From contig OZ038471.1 in assembly GCA_964036295.1 (NCBI GenBank), forward strand, positions 12,728,184-12,792,183: a stretch of 64,000 bases of DNA, written 5' to 3'. The translations under genes and the position numbers were made by a program. This stretch comes from Plumapathes pennacea (lineage: Eukaryota > Cnidaria > Anthozoa > Antipatharia > Myriopathidae). Shown piece by piece: positions 32,871-46,100 of this stretch (position 1 is the stretch's first letter; each line of letters begins with the position of its first letter). Below the pieces are notes generated by a model. It did not search any database, was not told the DNA's origin, and saw only the letters and a program-made list of their open reading frames with translations.

Positions 32871-35800
32871 AAGGTCCAATTGAGGTTTAAGTTTTCATAA
32901 TTTTTCACATTTTTTTTATACAAGGCTGGCACCGAATTTAAATTAAAAGAACGACATAACAGAATGATTACCTTATTACATATGGTGGTGGGAGTATTCT
33001 ATCCTATCCTTAAATGATAGAATTTTGTATTGGTTTTGACTGTGTTTTAAGTACATTCATGTTTCTGATCCTGTGTTCCATTAATTGTGTTTGATATAGA
33101 GCCATTTCTGGATGACTTTCGAAAACCAAAATAAAGCAATTATGCATAAGAAACACTTTCAGCCAACCGAAAGCCCAGGAAATCCCGTTTAGTTTTACTC
33201 TAAAGAAGAAATCAGTCAACAGTGGGCGGACACCTGCAAACCATCGCCACTTGCTTTCTTGCATAAAAATATCGCAATGGGGTTTTTCTATTTCCATTTA
33301 AAAGAAAGGGTGTGTTAGTCATGCAGTGCCGAGGTACTGTAACAGATCTTTATCGCGGCAATGATAGCTTATGTAAAACTTGAACAAAGATGAAATTATG
33401 ACACACAGCTGGAAATAGCATATTTACTCAATTCAGACTCATAAACTAAAATGTCACAAAGCACCACTAAAGTTTCAAGCTGCAGTTTCTAGTTACGTTT
33501 TTTGCCATTTGTCGGAAAAACAAAGAAAGCCCAAAAGTTTCTAGCTGCGCGCAAAGTGAATCAAAAGTTTGTCAAAGATCAAAAAGTGGATAACAGATAT
33601 TAAGCGCATGTTACTAGAGAGTATAAGCTCCTTGGTGTGCGTTTCACGCACACCTCCGAGGCAAAAAAAATTACTACACAGTGCACTGCAAAGGGTGTAA
33701 ACTTCCCAAATGAAACAAAATGCTATAAAATGAAACTAGTATCACAGTGAATTTAACAGATGAAAGAAACGATCTTATCGAAAAGGAGAAAGAATATATA
33801 AAATGGGGCGCCGGTTTTGATACAAAAACTTTACCTACCCCAAATCCGAAATTTTCTTGTAAATTATTGTGGGCGCGGCATGCGCCTACAAATGTATCTA
33901 GAGGGTGATACATGTCGCACAGCTCGACCAAAAGTTTTTTATACTTGCTTCCTGTGTATGCCACTATAATTTCAAAGGATGAGATATCAATTGGACGACG
34001 GAGATATTTGTTAAATTCGAGTGGAATGGTGGCTCACCTTTTATTTTTTTTTCATTTATAGATCGATCAAAAACAGGTTTTTCACCGCTTTGCCAAAGAT
34101 GCATGCGCTAATACAGCATTGGTGAAAGTCAAAGGACAAGCGACAGAGATATTTGTTAAATTCGAGTGTAATGATGCTGGAGTTGATCAAAAATTGCGTT
34201 TCTTGCAGTACGGCTTGGTCACAGGCACGACAATTTTTCCCCAACCTCCACCCCCTCACAAACCAAATATGACGGCATCATACCCTTGTTCATGTCGTGC
34301 TAGGAAGAGTTTGGACAATCCTGAAACGATTTACGGTATTTACATTTCTCATACAATATACTTCAGGCAAATATAGCGTTTGTAACTACCTGATTATGTA
34401 GTCACATAAATTGTTGGTATTTCCTTTCAATGGGGTAGGGTGAGGACTGACGGTGCAAACTTGTCGATTTTTGCTCGAAAAAGGGAAGAAATGCCTTTTC
34501 TTCAGACGCTACAGTGTACAAAACACGGAAAGAACCGCATAGTGCGTAGAAAATGGATTTGAGCGTTGTATGTGAAATAGTCGTTTTTTGCAATGAACCG
34601 GGTGAGACTAATTGTTGAGTTTAGACGCTACAGTGCAGGAAATAAAGACAAATGCGCTTAAAAATGAAACAGAAGGCGATGTAGCAGCAGTTATAGAAAA
34701 TAATCACGTTTCTTGCCTTGAACCAGATGAAATTTCCTGCTATTACGTACTACATTGACCGAAACACGAGCAAAATCGCATAAAACGCTGAAATGATGAA
34801 TTAGAGTCTAAATTGGCGGGTAGGAAACTTTCAGAAAGTTTGAGGAAATTACTTTGGTCCTCAGCATTTATACCATACGCTAGGGGACTCTCTATTGAGT
34901 ATTCTCGTAATGTAGATTTGGATTGCTTATGGATGTGTAGGGGTTTCCTATAATACTCTCCGTCCCTCTGGCACAGTTTACAGCTACCGGGTATGTGCTT
35001 TACTATAATAAACATAAATAATCAGTCAGAAAACTGCAGCTTTTGTAAGTCTTATTGCTTTAAACCTATTGATATCACCAAAGAAATAAGGAATTATTTT
35101 GACTACTTCTTGCAAATAGTAGGTTCACCAACCGGCGACATATACGTGGCTAGGGGGTGTCGGTGTAATATTGTCAAGCAAGGCGTGACCTTTTTATACG
35201 CAAAATTCTTCAAGAACAATCTTGCTCAAGAGCATCAAGAGCGATCACACCTTTGGGTTCCTCGTGAGCATTTATAAGCATTAATTGTACTGAAGTTATC
35301 AGGATCAAGATTTCCGAGGGCTTGACTTTTGAGTATGGGTACTGTTTGTCAATTCATTACCGGCAACCGATGCCGGATTACCGGCTTACGACTGATTGAA
35401 GGAAATTGGCCCAAAACAAGTAGCGCGCCACCTCCGAGCTTTTGATGAAGGTGAGAATCCAATAAAACTAAGTCACTAAAACCAAGGCTATAGCAAACAA
35501 ATCTGACTTCCCCTCAAATATATATCAACCAAATGCCACTTACGAGGTTGCAAAAAAAATATCAAAACTGTGCAAGGTGTCAAGCAATGTGCTTTGGGAT
35601 GTGGGGATCTTCAATTCTTACTGGCAGTAAAGCATGTACCTTAACATCCACAGAACCTTCCAGCATATTTGCGGCTTCTGTTGCGGACAAAAAGCGGATT
35701 TGAAGGTTGCTAAGCACGTAATCATAGACAACATTCTCCAACCTTTGCAATTTCGCATAAGGTACTCCCAAGAAGCTGACAGAGCTACTTTCCACAGGCA

Positions 35801-35877
35801 TGAAACATTGAAACAGCAAACAAGGTGGCAATGAAGCTATTTGGAAAAAGCCAGGGTGATTGTGAACAAGTTGAACT
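32871..35877. other. intergenic, no supportable gene
   Basis: About 3 kb with short frames only. A 30-bp direct repeat (ATATTTGTTAAATTCGAGTG) occurs at about 34004 and 34149. Confidence 0.35.
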
Positions 35878-35995
35878 GGTCGGCAAGTGGTCGGTAACGT
35901 GGTCAGTAACGTGGTTGGTAAGTGGTCGGTATGTGGCCGGTAAGATTTATGTGCTCGGTAAGTGGTCCGTAGAGTAAAACGTTTGGTCGGTAGAA
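35878..35995. repeat. GTGGTCGGTAA minisatellite
   Basis: Nine or so imperfect units of about 11 bp (GGTCGGTAAGT, GGTCAGTAACGT, GGTCGGTATGT and similar). Confidence 0.7.
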
Positions 35996-36096
35996 TTTTT
36001 CATTTCGGATAACGTTTATTTGAAGCGCTAAATGAATCATTCACTTTTATTAACGTTGTGGCTCTTAAGAGAGCCGTTGTTTTGAGGGGCAGGCCA

Positions 36097-36330
36097 TTAG
36101 TAGCCCGCGGCGACGTCTTGGATGATTGCAAGGAGCCAGTCAGCTTGGCGAAATTGCCGTTTCCACATGAACTCGTCAAGGTACTCTGGGATGTGATCGT
36201 AGCGAGTGCCGTTCATCCGCTTCAGCTTTCGATTCACAGCACTCCAGAGGCATTCGACAATGTTGGTATGCACGCCTGTGAAAGGGTCGACGAAGTTTTC
36301 AGAGTGGTTCACCTTCAGGTGAAGGTATCC
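36097..36330 (-). pseudogene. ISXO2/Merlin-type DDE transposase, C-terminal fragment
   Basis: The minus strand encodes LKVNHSENFVDPFTGVHTN, IVECLWSAVNRKLKRMNGT and YLDEFMWKRQF. This is the conserved end of ISXO2-like (IS1595/Merlin) transposases, including the last catalytic Glu in the VECLW box. The upstream half is missing, replaced by a poly(C) tract at 36329-36349, and no start codon is credible. Confidence 0.7.
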
Positions 36331-36349
36331 CCCCCCCCCCCCCCCCCCC
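36329..36349. repeat. poly(C) tract
   Basis: About 21 C at the truncated edge of the transposase fragment. Confidence 0.8.
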
Positions 36350-36554
36350 ACTCATTACTATGTGTACAGAAAGGCACTATAACTGTCAGTTTCTCTTTCA
36401 TTTTCTGTAGAGGGCACAGCAGCAGAGATCAATAACGAAGTCGAATTCTACAATGTACCTCCCACTTGTGACCTACAAAGAGGAAGGTTAGAACATATCC
36501 CACAACTTTTTTTTTGGTAAATATATGCATAGTGTTCAGGCAGTAAACTGTTTG

Positions 36555-36918
36555 CAAAAAGCATCGGCATGACAGCACCCACTTAGAATGCAAGGCAAAT
36601 CTAGTTTTTTTTTCTCCCACACTGAGTCAGTGTACAAACAAATAAAGTAGTCTTATTTTGCACAAAAGCCTGAAATTCTTACAGGGTTCAGATAAGTTCG
36701 TCATTCTCATTTATACACCAAGTAGCCATAAGTATTAGCCATCAGTCCAAATTTCCTGATTTTGCAAGGCAACCAAAAATTGCACCCTATTCAAGACATG
36801 CAAAATGCTTTATTCCACGTAATTTTCCTTAGGCAACAGAGCCATCTGCATTTACGCGGCAATACATATCAGGTACAAAACTCCTTGTAACAAATACGTC
36901 TTGTCAAATGTTATCATA
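36555..36918 (-). repeat. dispersed repeat Q (copy 2)
   Basis: Reverse complement of parts of 31955-32870. It lacks the internal 600 bp present in copy 1. Confidence 0.65.
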
Positions 36919-37680
36919 TAGACAAAGTGATGACAAGATAAACATTATGTGAAAAGGTTGATTACAAATCATTCCATGTAATTCCAATTCTTGTTGTGCA
37001 GGGCAAGAGTTCAAGCTGAAGTAGGAGTTTAAGTTAGTTGATTGTGGGAGTTAAATTTCCTGTTTAACACATGAAAATGTAAAATCATATACCATGGTTA
37101 AGCCAGCTGGAGGACCCTGAAAACTATACCCTATCCAGCAGAACGTCCCTATAGGAAATATAGGGGATAATTATCCGGCCAGTTGCCAAGTTTTACTGAC
37201 AAGCCCTGTTAATAAATAAAGATATACTAAATAATTTAGTTTATTTTTATTTACTTATCTTTATTTAGCAAATACAATAATCATTCTATTTAACATATGT
37301 ATGTGAGACTATTTTGTTGACACATGTCATTCTACATACCAAGGTTTCATTTCTCTGTCCCTTGCTTGCAGCATATTGGGTTGGCTTTTGCGATCAATAT
37401 CAAGGTCTTCTCAACCTGTGCAGTAAATCTACAGCAACAAATGATACTACTGTGGATCTACATGTACCACTGTTGGCACTAGATGCTTCAAGGACACATT
37501 AATATTACTATGATGGCTCAAGTGAAATATAATCCTCATTGTTTGCTGCAAACATGTTATTATAATATAATTATATTATTATAGTAATGGATTTGTACTA
37601 TTATGAAGAGTAGCAAACAGTTTTAAAACCTTGATTTAATAAGAACAGACTTAAGAACCAAAACAGCCTGATTTAATTCC
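36919..37680. other. intergenic, no gene seen
   Basis: AT-rich; includes an A/T palindromic stretch near 37200-37265. Confidence 0.35.
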
Positions 37681-37757
37681 CACTAAACACCCGATATATA
37701 AGAACCTATTTAGGCTGACTTGTATAAATGTAGGTTCTTATAAGCGGGTGTTTACTG
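37681..37757. repeat. 77-bp foldback (TAAACACCCG / CGGGTGTTTA)
   Basis: CTAAACACCCGATATATAAG plus AACCTA is answered by TAGGTTCTTATAAGCGGGTG plus TTTA, leaving a loop of about 22 bases. Confidence 0.6.
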
Positions 37758-38324
37758 TAATACTAAATATTTTCTAAATAATATTTTAATAAGCCGTAGA
37801 TACCACACACTCACAGCTCAGCGTACACACGAAGCAATATTATTTAAACTTCACAAACCATATCCTGCAATTCCATGCACGCCAGGTTTGTATCAGCATC
37901 ACCAAGATGGCCGCCTCTCGTCGCACATCGAACGTGAAATGCAAGCGTTCTCAAGAGGTATCCAGCCTACATGACGCAGTGGCCGACTGCTACAAACGAG
38001 CATTTAGAAGTCGTTTGGCCGCCTTACCCGAAGGAGTTGCGCTACCATAATCATCGCATCTGTTATGAGATTCTTTCCTGGTCTTCTTTTCTACTCTCGA
38101 TAAGGTTGTAGCGATCGGCAGCAGCGTCGGTTGATAAATCTCCAGAACGCTTGCATGCCACGAGAGGCGGCCATTTTGATGAAGCAGATAACTTTATCCC
38201 ACAATTCCATCCAGGCGGGTTTAGGTGCTTTGAATTGTCTCATGCGGCTAATCCCAGCGTGGTTGTGAATTGTCTCCATAGGGTAATTTTACGAGGAGGA
38301 CGTGTTGATTAAAACACGAGTTCG
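37758..38324. other. intergenic, no gene seen
   Basis: Holds a GATGGCCGCCTCTCG sequence at about 37914 and its near-complement at about 38160, which may be another foldback remnant. Confidence 0.3.
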
Positions 38325-38549
38325 AGGTCGCGAGAGAAAAGAGCCTGGGAACGAGGTTAGAGTGTTCTACCCAGCAAACCCCGCGCGTGATTCTGTTCCG
38401 AGTTTCTACCCAGCAGACCCCGCTGCGCGGGGACGTGATTCTCTTCCGATGTTTTTCCCAGCAAACCCCGCTGCGCGGGGAGGTCGCCCGTGAACGAAAA
38501 ACATTAAAAAACGACATGGTGTTCAGATTAGTACCCACGCAGGGTGTGG
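38325..38549. repeat. W hairpin repeat (copy 2)
   Basis: Three units with CCCAGCAAACCCCGC-type sequence. Perfect hairpins CCCCGCTGCGCGGGG lie at 38418-38432 and 38466-38480, and CCCACGCAGGGTGTGGG closes the block at 38533-38549. It is closely similar to 19600-19813. Confidence 0.7.
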
Positions 38550-38918
38550 GAAAAAGCTCTGGTGACAGGAAATTTATATATTTTTAAGTAGCTACATTTT
38601 ACAGTAAGACGATTGACTGTATTGAAAAGATGCTAAACATATTTAGTGTAAAGGAAAATGGATCCTCGTTGAATTTCCTACTTGAAAGGGAATACAGTAT
38701 TCACGTATGCCAAGTCTGGTACCGGGCTGCAGCTGTTTAGCGGCGGAAATTCGCCGTGACGGCAAGTTTCATTCACGGATTTTTCTTATAGGACTTGCTT
38801 ATAACACCTGATATTTTAATGAATCGAATAGTAATTCATACAGCTTGCAAATAGCCGTGTTATGGCGGCGACAACTGTTCATGTGACGTCAGACGGAGAT
38901 TGCTCAACATTACATCAG

Positions 38919-39504
38919 TCCCTAAGGATCCGGTCTCTGACTGTAACAATTGTATAATCATTAAGGTGGCGAAAAAACACAAAATTCTATGGAAGGAAGT
39001 CAGTATAGATGGCCCTGGTATAGAGTTTGATGGGATCCCATTCATGATCATTGGGAAGAAAGTTCTGGAGTGCCACCATGGTCCAAATAGGAACAAGATT
39101 TTAAAAGCAAAGCTGGCAAAAGAAAGAGGTATATTGTTGCAGAAAATAAAATCATATATGATTTTATACTAGACAATTTTTTTAAAGCAACATCACTTAT
39201 CTTTCATGCCATCAGTGTTTATTCCTTACAAAGTATCAAAACAATTATTAATACAGTATTCTAAACAGAGTGAAAAGTAGTCAAAATCATAAAGCAAAAT
39301 GCCTTATGTTTACACAACTTGCATAGCACATATTGTCTAGAACTGCTGAAGTCTGGTATCTTCTTACTTAGAAATAACTATAACTGGTATTGAGATGTGT
39401 AACATTAAAATTTTGTCTAACAGGTATTTAAACAAATTGACCATGCCTTCTTCAGGTGCAAGACACCAAGAAGTATGATTGCCCAGCAAAGATATACATA
39501 ATCA
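38919..39504 (+). pseudogene. CARF/ALS2CR8-like zinc-binding domain fragment
   Basis: A candidate exon at 38919-39128 (acceptor CATCAG, donor GTATAT) encodes GIEFDGIPFMIIGKKVLECH and HGPNRNK. A downstream piece from 39456 reads VQDTKKYDCPAKIYI. The CHHGPNR and DCPAKIYI pair resembles ALS2CR8/CARF-type domains seen in many cnidarian element-borne genes. The two pieces do not join in phase, so an exon is missing or the copy is dead. Confidence 0.4.
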
Positions 39505-39532
39505 AAGCAGCAAGGCAGCTGTAAGCTCGCGA

Positions 39533-40117
39533 ATTTGTAGAAAGTACTTTTGCGGGAGTGGGTATTTATTAGAACTGGCTCAAGGCCACATCGTAAAAAT
39601 TGCTTAATTTTAGGTATGTGGAAGTGCGCATCCGTTTCCGCTGGCCTCCACTTTTGTGAACCGCGTATTCGATTTAGTCTCAGTTTTGAAAACCCTAATT
39701 TACAAGGCGGCAGAGGGTAAAAATTATAAACTTAGACGCTCGAATTGGGAGAATTTAAAATCCTTCACCGAGTGCCAAATCTTTGAACCGGAAGGAGACC
39801 TTCCGGAGTCGCACTGAAAAAAGTCTATCCGTGACTTCATTACTCATGTCATGCACAGCTTATGTCCAACATCTACATACTTCATCAGAGGCCATGATAC
39901 TCTAGCCTGGGCTGCATTCAAACTAAATACGTGCTTAAAGAAAACACGCCTTTCTTCTTTTGGCTGAATTTCAAGTCGAATAAGTTTAGTGAAATCTGAT
40001 AATTTGTTGACATTACTTGCGGTTTTGGTCAAATTCATTTTCGAATTGTTCTTCTCTCAGTTCTCTACAGCATTTTTCATTGCTGGCGAAAACTATGCGA
40101 AGCAAAGCAAATATAAT
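39533..40117 (+). repeat. dispersed repeat V (copy 1), inverted relative to 63421-63927
   Basis: Matches the reverse complement of 63421-63927 from AAGCTCGCGAATTTGTA to GAAGCAAAGCAAATATAAT. Both copies carry a short conserved frame (MNLTKTAS ... FKHVFSL) on opposite strands, which may be a remnant ORF. Confidence 0.65.
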
Positions 40118-41473
40118 AAAACGATAGAAATATTTCGACAAGCTGAAGTCGCTCGATCGCGATCAGGGCTGTTAGTGGTCACGGGTCTTTCAACTTTGAC
40201 TTACGCTTGTCAAACCGAGAAATTACCAAAACCTCTGTGATAATGGTTCTGAAGTGCAACAAATCTACTGGCAATTCAGGAATACAATGATAACAATCAA
40301 AATAACTCCAGAAACGTCTTCCCATCTCTTCGTTTCTTCATGCGTATTCAATGATGCTCAAATTTCAAAGGCAATTGTTGACACAGCATGACGGACTGAC
40401 TGACTGACGCAGTCTTAACTGCAATAAGGTGGGATACTTAAAAATGCCACCGCAAAAACTACTTCGACGATCGCGTTCTAGATTTTGTTGCGTTGTCGGT
40501 AATATCGACACTGCCCAAATTGGGAACAGAACGACTTCCATATTTGGAATCCATTGTTGACAGCACCGGGACACATTTCAATTGACTGGATTGCATGAAG
40601 CTTCGCTTTTCAGCACTTCGTGCTGAACGCGAGCTTAAAAACCTAACATAACCCCAACCACCTAGTAGAGAGAAGAATCTCTGATGTGGCTTTTACAGAA
40701 AGGCAGTCTGCACTTCAACTTAAGTGAAGAGCGACCAACAGGATCTTGCTGTTTGTAACACAATACCAGCCGTCAGTGTACAACTTAAAAGAAATTTTAA
40801 TGAAACACTGGCATTTAATACAAAACCAACCTTTATTGAAAACGATATTCATGGAACCCCCTATAATATCTTTTAAGAGAGGCAAACCCCTTAAAGACAT
40901 GCTCGTCAGAGCAAAAATATGAAAGCACCAAAAATATATTCACAACTGGAGTTATGTAGGTCTGTCAGCCCCCCCCCCCCCCCCCCCCCCCCTCTCTATT
41001 CAGTATTGGAACCTGCATGACAGCCCAATCCACTGAGCAAACATCATCATGGAACTCGTCAGCGAGGGGAAGGCAAGAGGGGATCAAACATGCATTCATG
41101 TGTGAGCAGAGCACACACATTAACATTTCTGTTTAGAATAGTTAACTTAGTCAGAACTATATTGATTTCTTATCTGATTGAAACAGAATTGGAACTGGCA
41201 ATTATATAATTCATATAGAAGGTTTTGTCATGATGTAGTACATGGCCATCAAAATCTGTGATATTAATGTTCTCAATGCCATTTATAAAATCTGTTCTTT
41301 TTGCTTCAAATAGGTGGTCAAGACATGTATTTTTGTCGGTCAATGGCAGTGACAGAAAGTGCAAAGTGACTTTAAGTTTAAAATTTTGCAGCAACAATGA
41401 AGTTTGATGGCCAGTTGCTAAAACACCCCATATGTATTACCATTTACTGCCAGTTTACATGGACCAGTAATCG
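40118..41473. other. intergenic, no gene seen
   Basis: Includes a poly(C) tract at 40969-40992. No recognisable coding region. Confidence 0.35.
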
Positions 41474-41630
41474 GCATTATGATTACAACAACTTATTTTT
41501 AGCGCATGCTACATGGTTTTGGCGGATGTTATTTACACCATTCACTAGAGTAAAGTGTAAATAACATCCACCGAAACCACGTACAGTAGCTTACGCTGGA
41601 AATAAACTAGTTGTAGTCATGATGCCAATT
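41474..41630. repeat. foldback with GGTTTTGGCGGATGTTATTT arms
   Basis: Arms of about 65 bp: GGCATTATGATTACAACAAC at the left is answered by GTTGTAGTCATGATGCC at the right, with the centre near 41545. A further half-arm copy lies at 41715-41745. Confidence 0.6.
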
Positions 41631-41860
41631 TCCAGCCAAAAGGTGAATCGGTAAAATTCAGTTTGTGCTTCCATAGATTAACAGAAGGCCATCTTTTTTT
41701 TTTTAATTTTCAGCTCACATGGTTTTGGCGGATGTTATTTACTTTTTACTGTAGTTACGTAAATAGTTAACGACCTTCAGAACTATGTTCATGGTTGTAC
41801 AGGAACGGAGAACAATCCGATAAAAATATACTCTAAGTAATGACAACAGCGTAAAAATTG

Positions 41861-42897
41861 TCTTAAGAGCCGTTGTCTGAGAAAACCGGGCAGGGTCAAA
41901 AGATGGGGGTTGGCCGAATTTTATAAAATTACCAGTACTTGATGTCTATCTAGTATGATTATGAACGGTGGCATTTGAACGAATTTTGGGTCTTTTGTTT
42001 CGGAGATTGACCACCCCCCTTGGTTTTGGAACCGCGGGAGCCAAAATGGCGTCCGAAATTAGACCAACTTCGAGACGAAAAAATACCAACATCCCGACGG
42101 ATTTTACCAGCGAGCTTTTTCACACTGTTTCCATGGGTATATTTCCCCTAGATTACAGTTTCAAATTCAAATTTTATCAGCGCTTCCTTTTTGGCGAACG
42201 GCTTGAAACAGTAGAGGTCAAACAAAAATCCGACATGTCAGATTTTTAACGTTTTTGAACGCTCTTTTCTCAAAAGTGCGGTTGTTTATTTTTCATTTAA
42301 GACCTGATTTTGGTATTCCATTGCCATCTAAACCAAATTAAAAAAAGAATTGATTGGGGGAAAAAGCCGTTCCCGTTTGACTCACATTTGAAGTTGCTCC
42401 AAATTGCGGTTAGAGAAGTTTTCCCGCCAAATTAATTCTACTTTATACTGTACCACAAAAGCAGTCGCTTCCCCGTAAAACTACTCCAAGAGACATTTTA
42501 TTGCACAAATACAGTATTCGCAACTATATTCGGCAAATCAACGGCTGTTATGTCATTCTTCGGTCTAAATACTCAAAATAGTTTTCCCGCCAAATTTCTC
42601 TTATGCTACAATGTGCCACAAAAGCCGCTGCGTTCTCCATAAAAACCACTCCAGAAGACACTTCATTGAATAAATGCAGTAATCACATTCCATTTTGGCA
42701 AATCAAGGGCTTTGTGGGTCTTTTTATTTGATGTAAATACTCAAAATATCTTGGAAATTGATCCGCGTATGATGTCACGCTCACGCCTACGTTTCGTGTC
42801 ACGCTTACGACCACCATATTTACGATTGTTTAACTGGGCTTCTCGTGTGTGTGAAACGTGTTTTTGATAAATAAAGTATCGTTGCATGCGGTGACAA
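41861..42897. repeat. left terminal inverted repeat
   Basis: Begins TCTTAAGAGCCG. Open frames inside it (for example 41968-42249) are mirrored in the right arm and show no domain. Confidence 0.75.
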
Positions 42898-43174
42898 AGA
42901 TTCGACGCCCGACATCAAAATCAAATTGCATAATACATTCCGCGTTTATAGCCCTCACGAACGGCAGTCAACGATATCAGTGGGAACAATTGTACTATGA
43001 TTAAAGCTTTTTGCATCCTTATGCATGAAATCAGCCACCGTTGTGGAAACAAAGCAATTCCACTTGACAAACGACGGATACCTATACAAAAATGATAAAT
43101 TTTTACCTGCGTGTGTAAGCTTAAACTAAAAATTAAAATTCACTTGTCTATACGATACTTTTTATTCACGACAA

Positions 43175-46100
43175 GAACATTTGTTCGCAAAGGCCTCCAG
43201 TGGATCGATGAAAGTACGCTTTCTAGAACGTGGATCAGGCGTCTGGAGATTTAACTCCGAGCAGATATCTTGCAACTGGACAAGCTTCAATGTGCCCAGC
43301 TTACCAGATCCCAGCAGGTCACATATGTTGATGCTGTTTACTTTGATCGAGAGGTTGGGGCTTTCAATATCGTCAAATACTGCTTAATGCAGCTCTTGGA
43401 GGTGGTGCTCCATTTCCATTGCCACCAGGTCCTCTTCATCGGCACTTTCGGGCGTTTTGTATCGTTGAAGTGTAGACAAACGGAAGAAGAAGCTGCTGAT
43501 TTGCTGGGCAGTCCGCCACTCCTCTGGCTGAAAGAGCAGGGTACCTCTGGCGTCTCTGGCAAACTTCATCTCCTTCGCTACTTGGGCTGGATCTGATTTT
43601 TGTCCTCTTGCAGCTCCGGTGTGGAACTTCTCGGTAAGATGAGCCTCGACCTTTTCCACCATCCTCGGGGCTCTCTAGTTGTTTTGAGGGCCCATCCTTC
43701 AGGTATGCTGCACTCGTCCGACGTTGAAGGGCTTTCATCCACTGCAATCCGTAGTGCTGGACCGCTGACCACATTCATTTCGTTCACTCTCTCTGCCTAT
43801 CTTCTCCTCGCAGTGTCATAAACTGACTCGCATTCTGATGGCTGCACGTGCTTTCCGGTGTCCATGTGTGCTTCCGCCTCCGCCATCGTTTTAAAGGTCA
43901 GCACACAAGTGTTTTCGACGCAGGGGAAAATTTCCGCTCTGGTAGCCCGACGTGCATCGCTGATTGATCCCAGGTCACGGGTTCGAAGACCAAAGTCATA
44001 AAGAACTTGCAGGCCAGTATCTCCTTGTGGCTGAACCTGTAATTTGCTGTACTGCAGCAGTTTTCCAGGGCCAATGTAGTATCCACGCCAAGCACGGACG
44101 CCATTCTGCTCGAAGGCAAAATTGTTGAGCAAGCTGATCCCCGGAATCTACACACCACAGAAGCCACTGCGAAGCTGTTCTGTGTACATGTGTCAAACAA
44201 ATGGGATTGTACAAAGCATTCCACGTTAAGCTTCCCTTGGCTCTTGGTGATGACCGTGCTAACGTGCCAGCTTCTTCCTCTCTCCCCCAAAAAAATCACT
44301 CATGCGCTCTCGGTAGTGCTGGGGCAGGTACTTCATCGCCCAGTCCATTACTATTAGACAGGTCTCCAGGTCAGTGGTCGCCAATGCGTCTTGCTTTGCC
44401 TCCTCTTGGTTCACTGTGCGCAATAGGTGTGCTTTCCATGCCTTGATCAACTCGATGTTTTGCATACACTCGTGCTTCATCCTTGACCTTTCATCCTCCG
44501 AAATAGAGATGTGATTGATCTTATTGACAGTTTCGACCAAGATTTTCTCTAGTGACAAGCAGGTACTGCACTGGACATCATGTGCATGCTGGCATCAACT
44601 TCCGAACTGTTGGCTGCCGGGATCACTCATCGCGTAGGTGACGCAATGGTCGGCGCAGCTTTCTTCTCTGCTAACATGGCTCTTGAACTCTGTCTTGAGG
44701 TATCTCGTGGCCTCTTTAAGTCTCTGCTGCACAGATTTCACCCACCCTTCCTCCGATCCATGGCTGCTGAGGGTGCTTATATACTATGTCTGTCAGGCTG
44801 TTGATGACCTCAGTTCCTTCTGCTGTGGTATTGTCGAGGCCTTGCAAGGACTTCTGAACTGAAGCAGCACAAACCTCGATCATTCTAAACAAAGATCGCT
44901 GTGCTGCTGGCTCGAAATTCTGCTGCTCATAGTAGCTCTGGTACTGCTCGATTATTCTAGACGGGATCATCGTTCTCACCACAGCTGGAATAATGATGCT
45001 ATCGCCCGAGTCAAGCTTTAATACTTAGAAATGTAGTCGATGAAATGTTCCACTTGTGCTCTTGAAATTCTCGTACGGAATATAGGGTTGGTTGGGCGGC
45101 CTGTCCTTTACCTGCCTCAGTAGCGTGCTGTCGTGCTTGATCTATTCGCCATTTGGATAGTGTTGGAATTAAATTTATTAGTTCTACCCGGCTGAAATCA
45201 TTGGTGAAGACCGAGAGAATTTGTCGCTTTGTTTGCCACGATTCAGCTTGGTTGTATGCCTTGACGAGAGATTCAATGACGCCAGAGGAGGGATCAAAGC
45301 TTTTGCGTCTGGACGCACTTTCACCAGCTGATTCTAGTCTCACCTCCTTGCGGACATTAGCCCAGAGCTCCTGTTCTTGACCGGGACTAATTGCTGACAG
45401 CGCCGCAATGATAGTTTCCTTGGCCTTCCGTTGGTAATATTTTTGCTGGGTCGATGAGATATCATGCCAGGACGTGTTCAGCGTTGACTGTATAGGACTT
45501 GTGCGACCCCCGGTCAAATTGGTGATAGCACTGTTGAGCGTTTGCCGTTTCTCCTGTTGCTCCTCCTTCTTATCAGACCAGATACTAATCCATTGTTCAG
45601 GGATGCTCGCCTGTGATGACTGCGAGGATGTTGTGGTGCCCAGTCTCGTCTTTTGAGTCGGTGAGTCTGTTCTTCAACGACTAGTTCTGCCGCAGCTTAG
45701 GGAGTCATATCGTCGGCACTGGCCTGTGAATTGCAACACATTGCGCAGTTGTATAAATTACTAAAGAGTTATTTTATTGAAAAGAGCATTTATCGGACAA
45801 GTTAGTGTTGAATACCTCATCATGGGATGTCTCTTGTTCGCCACTTGGAGTAAAATCACGCGTCTGGGTGTGGCTTTTGCGGCATTCCTCGCATATCGCT
45901 ACGAATCAGATAATATAAAGCGGGCATAAAACACCGGGATTTAAATCCACTATTCAATCACGGAAAACTGCCTCCCCCCCACCCCCACCCCCTAACAACA
46001 TGCCTTTTATCCCAAAAGGCGCAGCGGAATATCCAGGATATACTGTTAAATGTGGACATTGTTGATGACGTTTTACGCTATTGTGCTCGTCTGGAACTTT

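Noticed and set aside
36331..36351. Poly-glycine start of the ISXO2 fragment
   Set aside because: It is the poly(C) tract read on the minus strand, not part of the protein.
41968..42249. 93-codon frame in the left inverted repeat, mirrored at 47148-47522
   Set aside because: Present in both arms because the arms are copies. It begins MAFERILGLLFRR but has no recognised domain; kept as part of the repeat.
43181..44804. Plus-strand frames in the 5.77-kb transposon
   Set aside because: Shadows of the minus-strand gene; only the minus strand gives recognisable protein.
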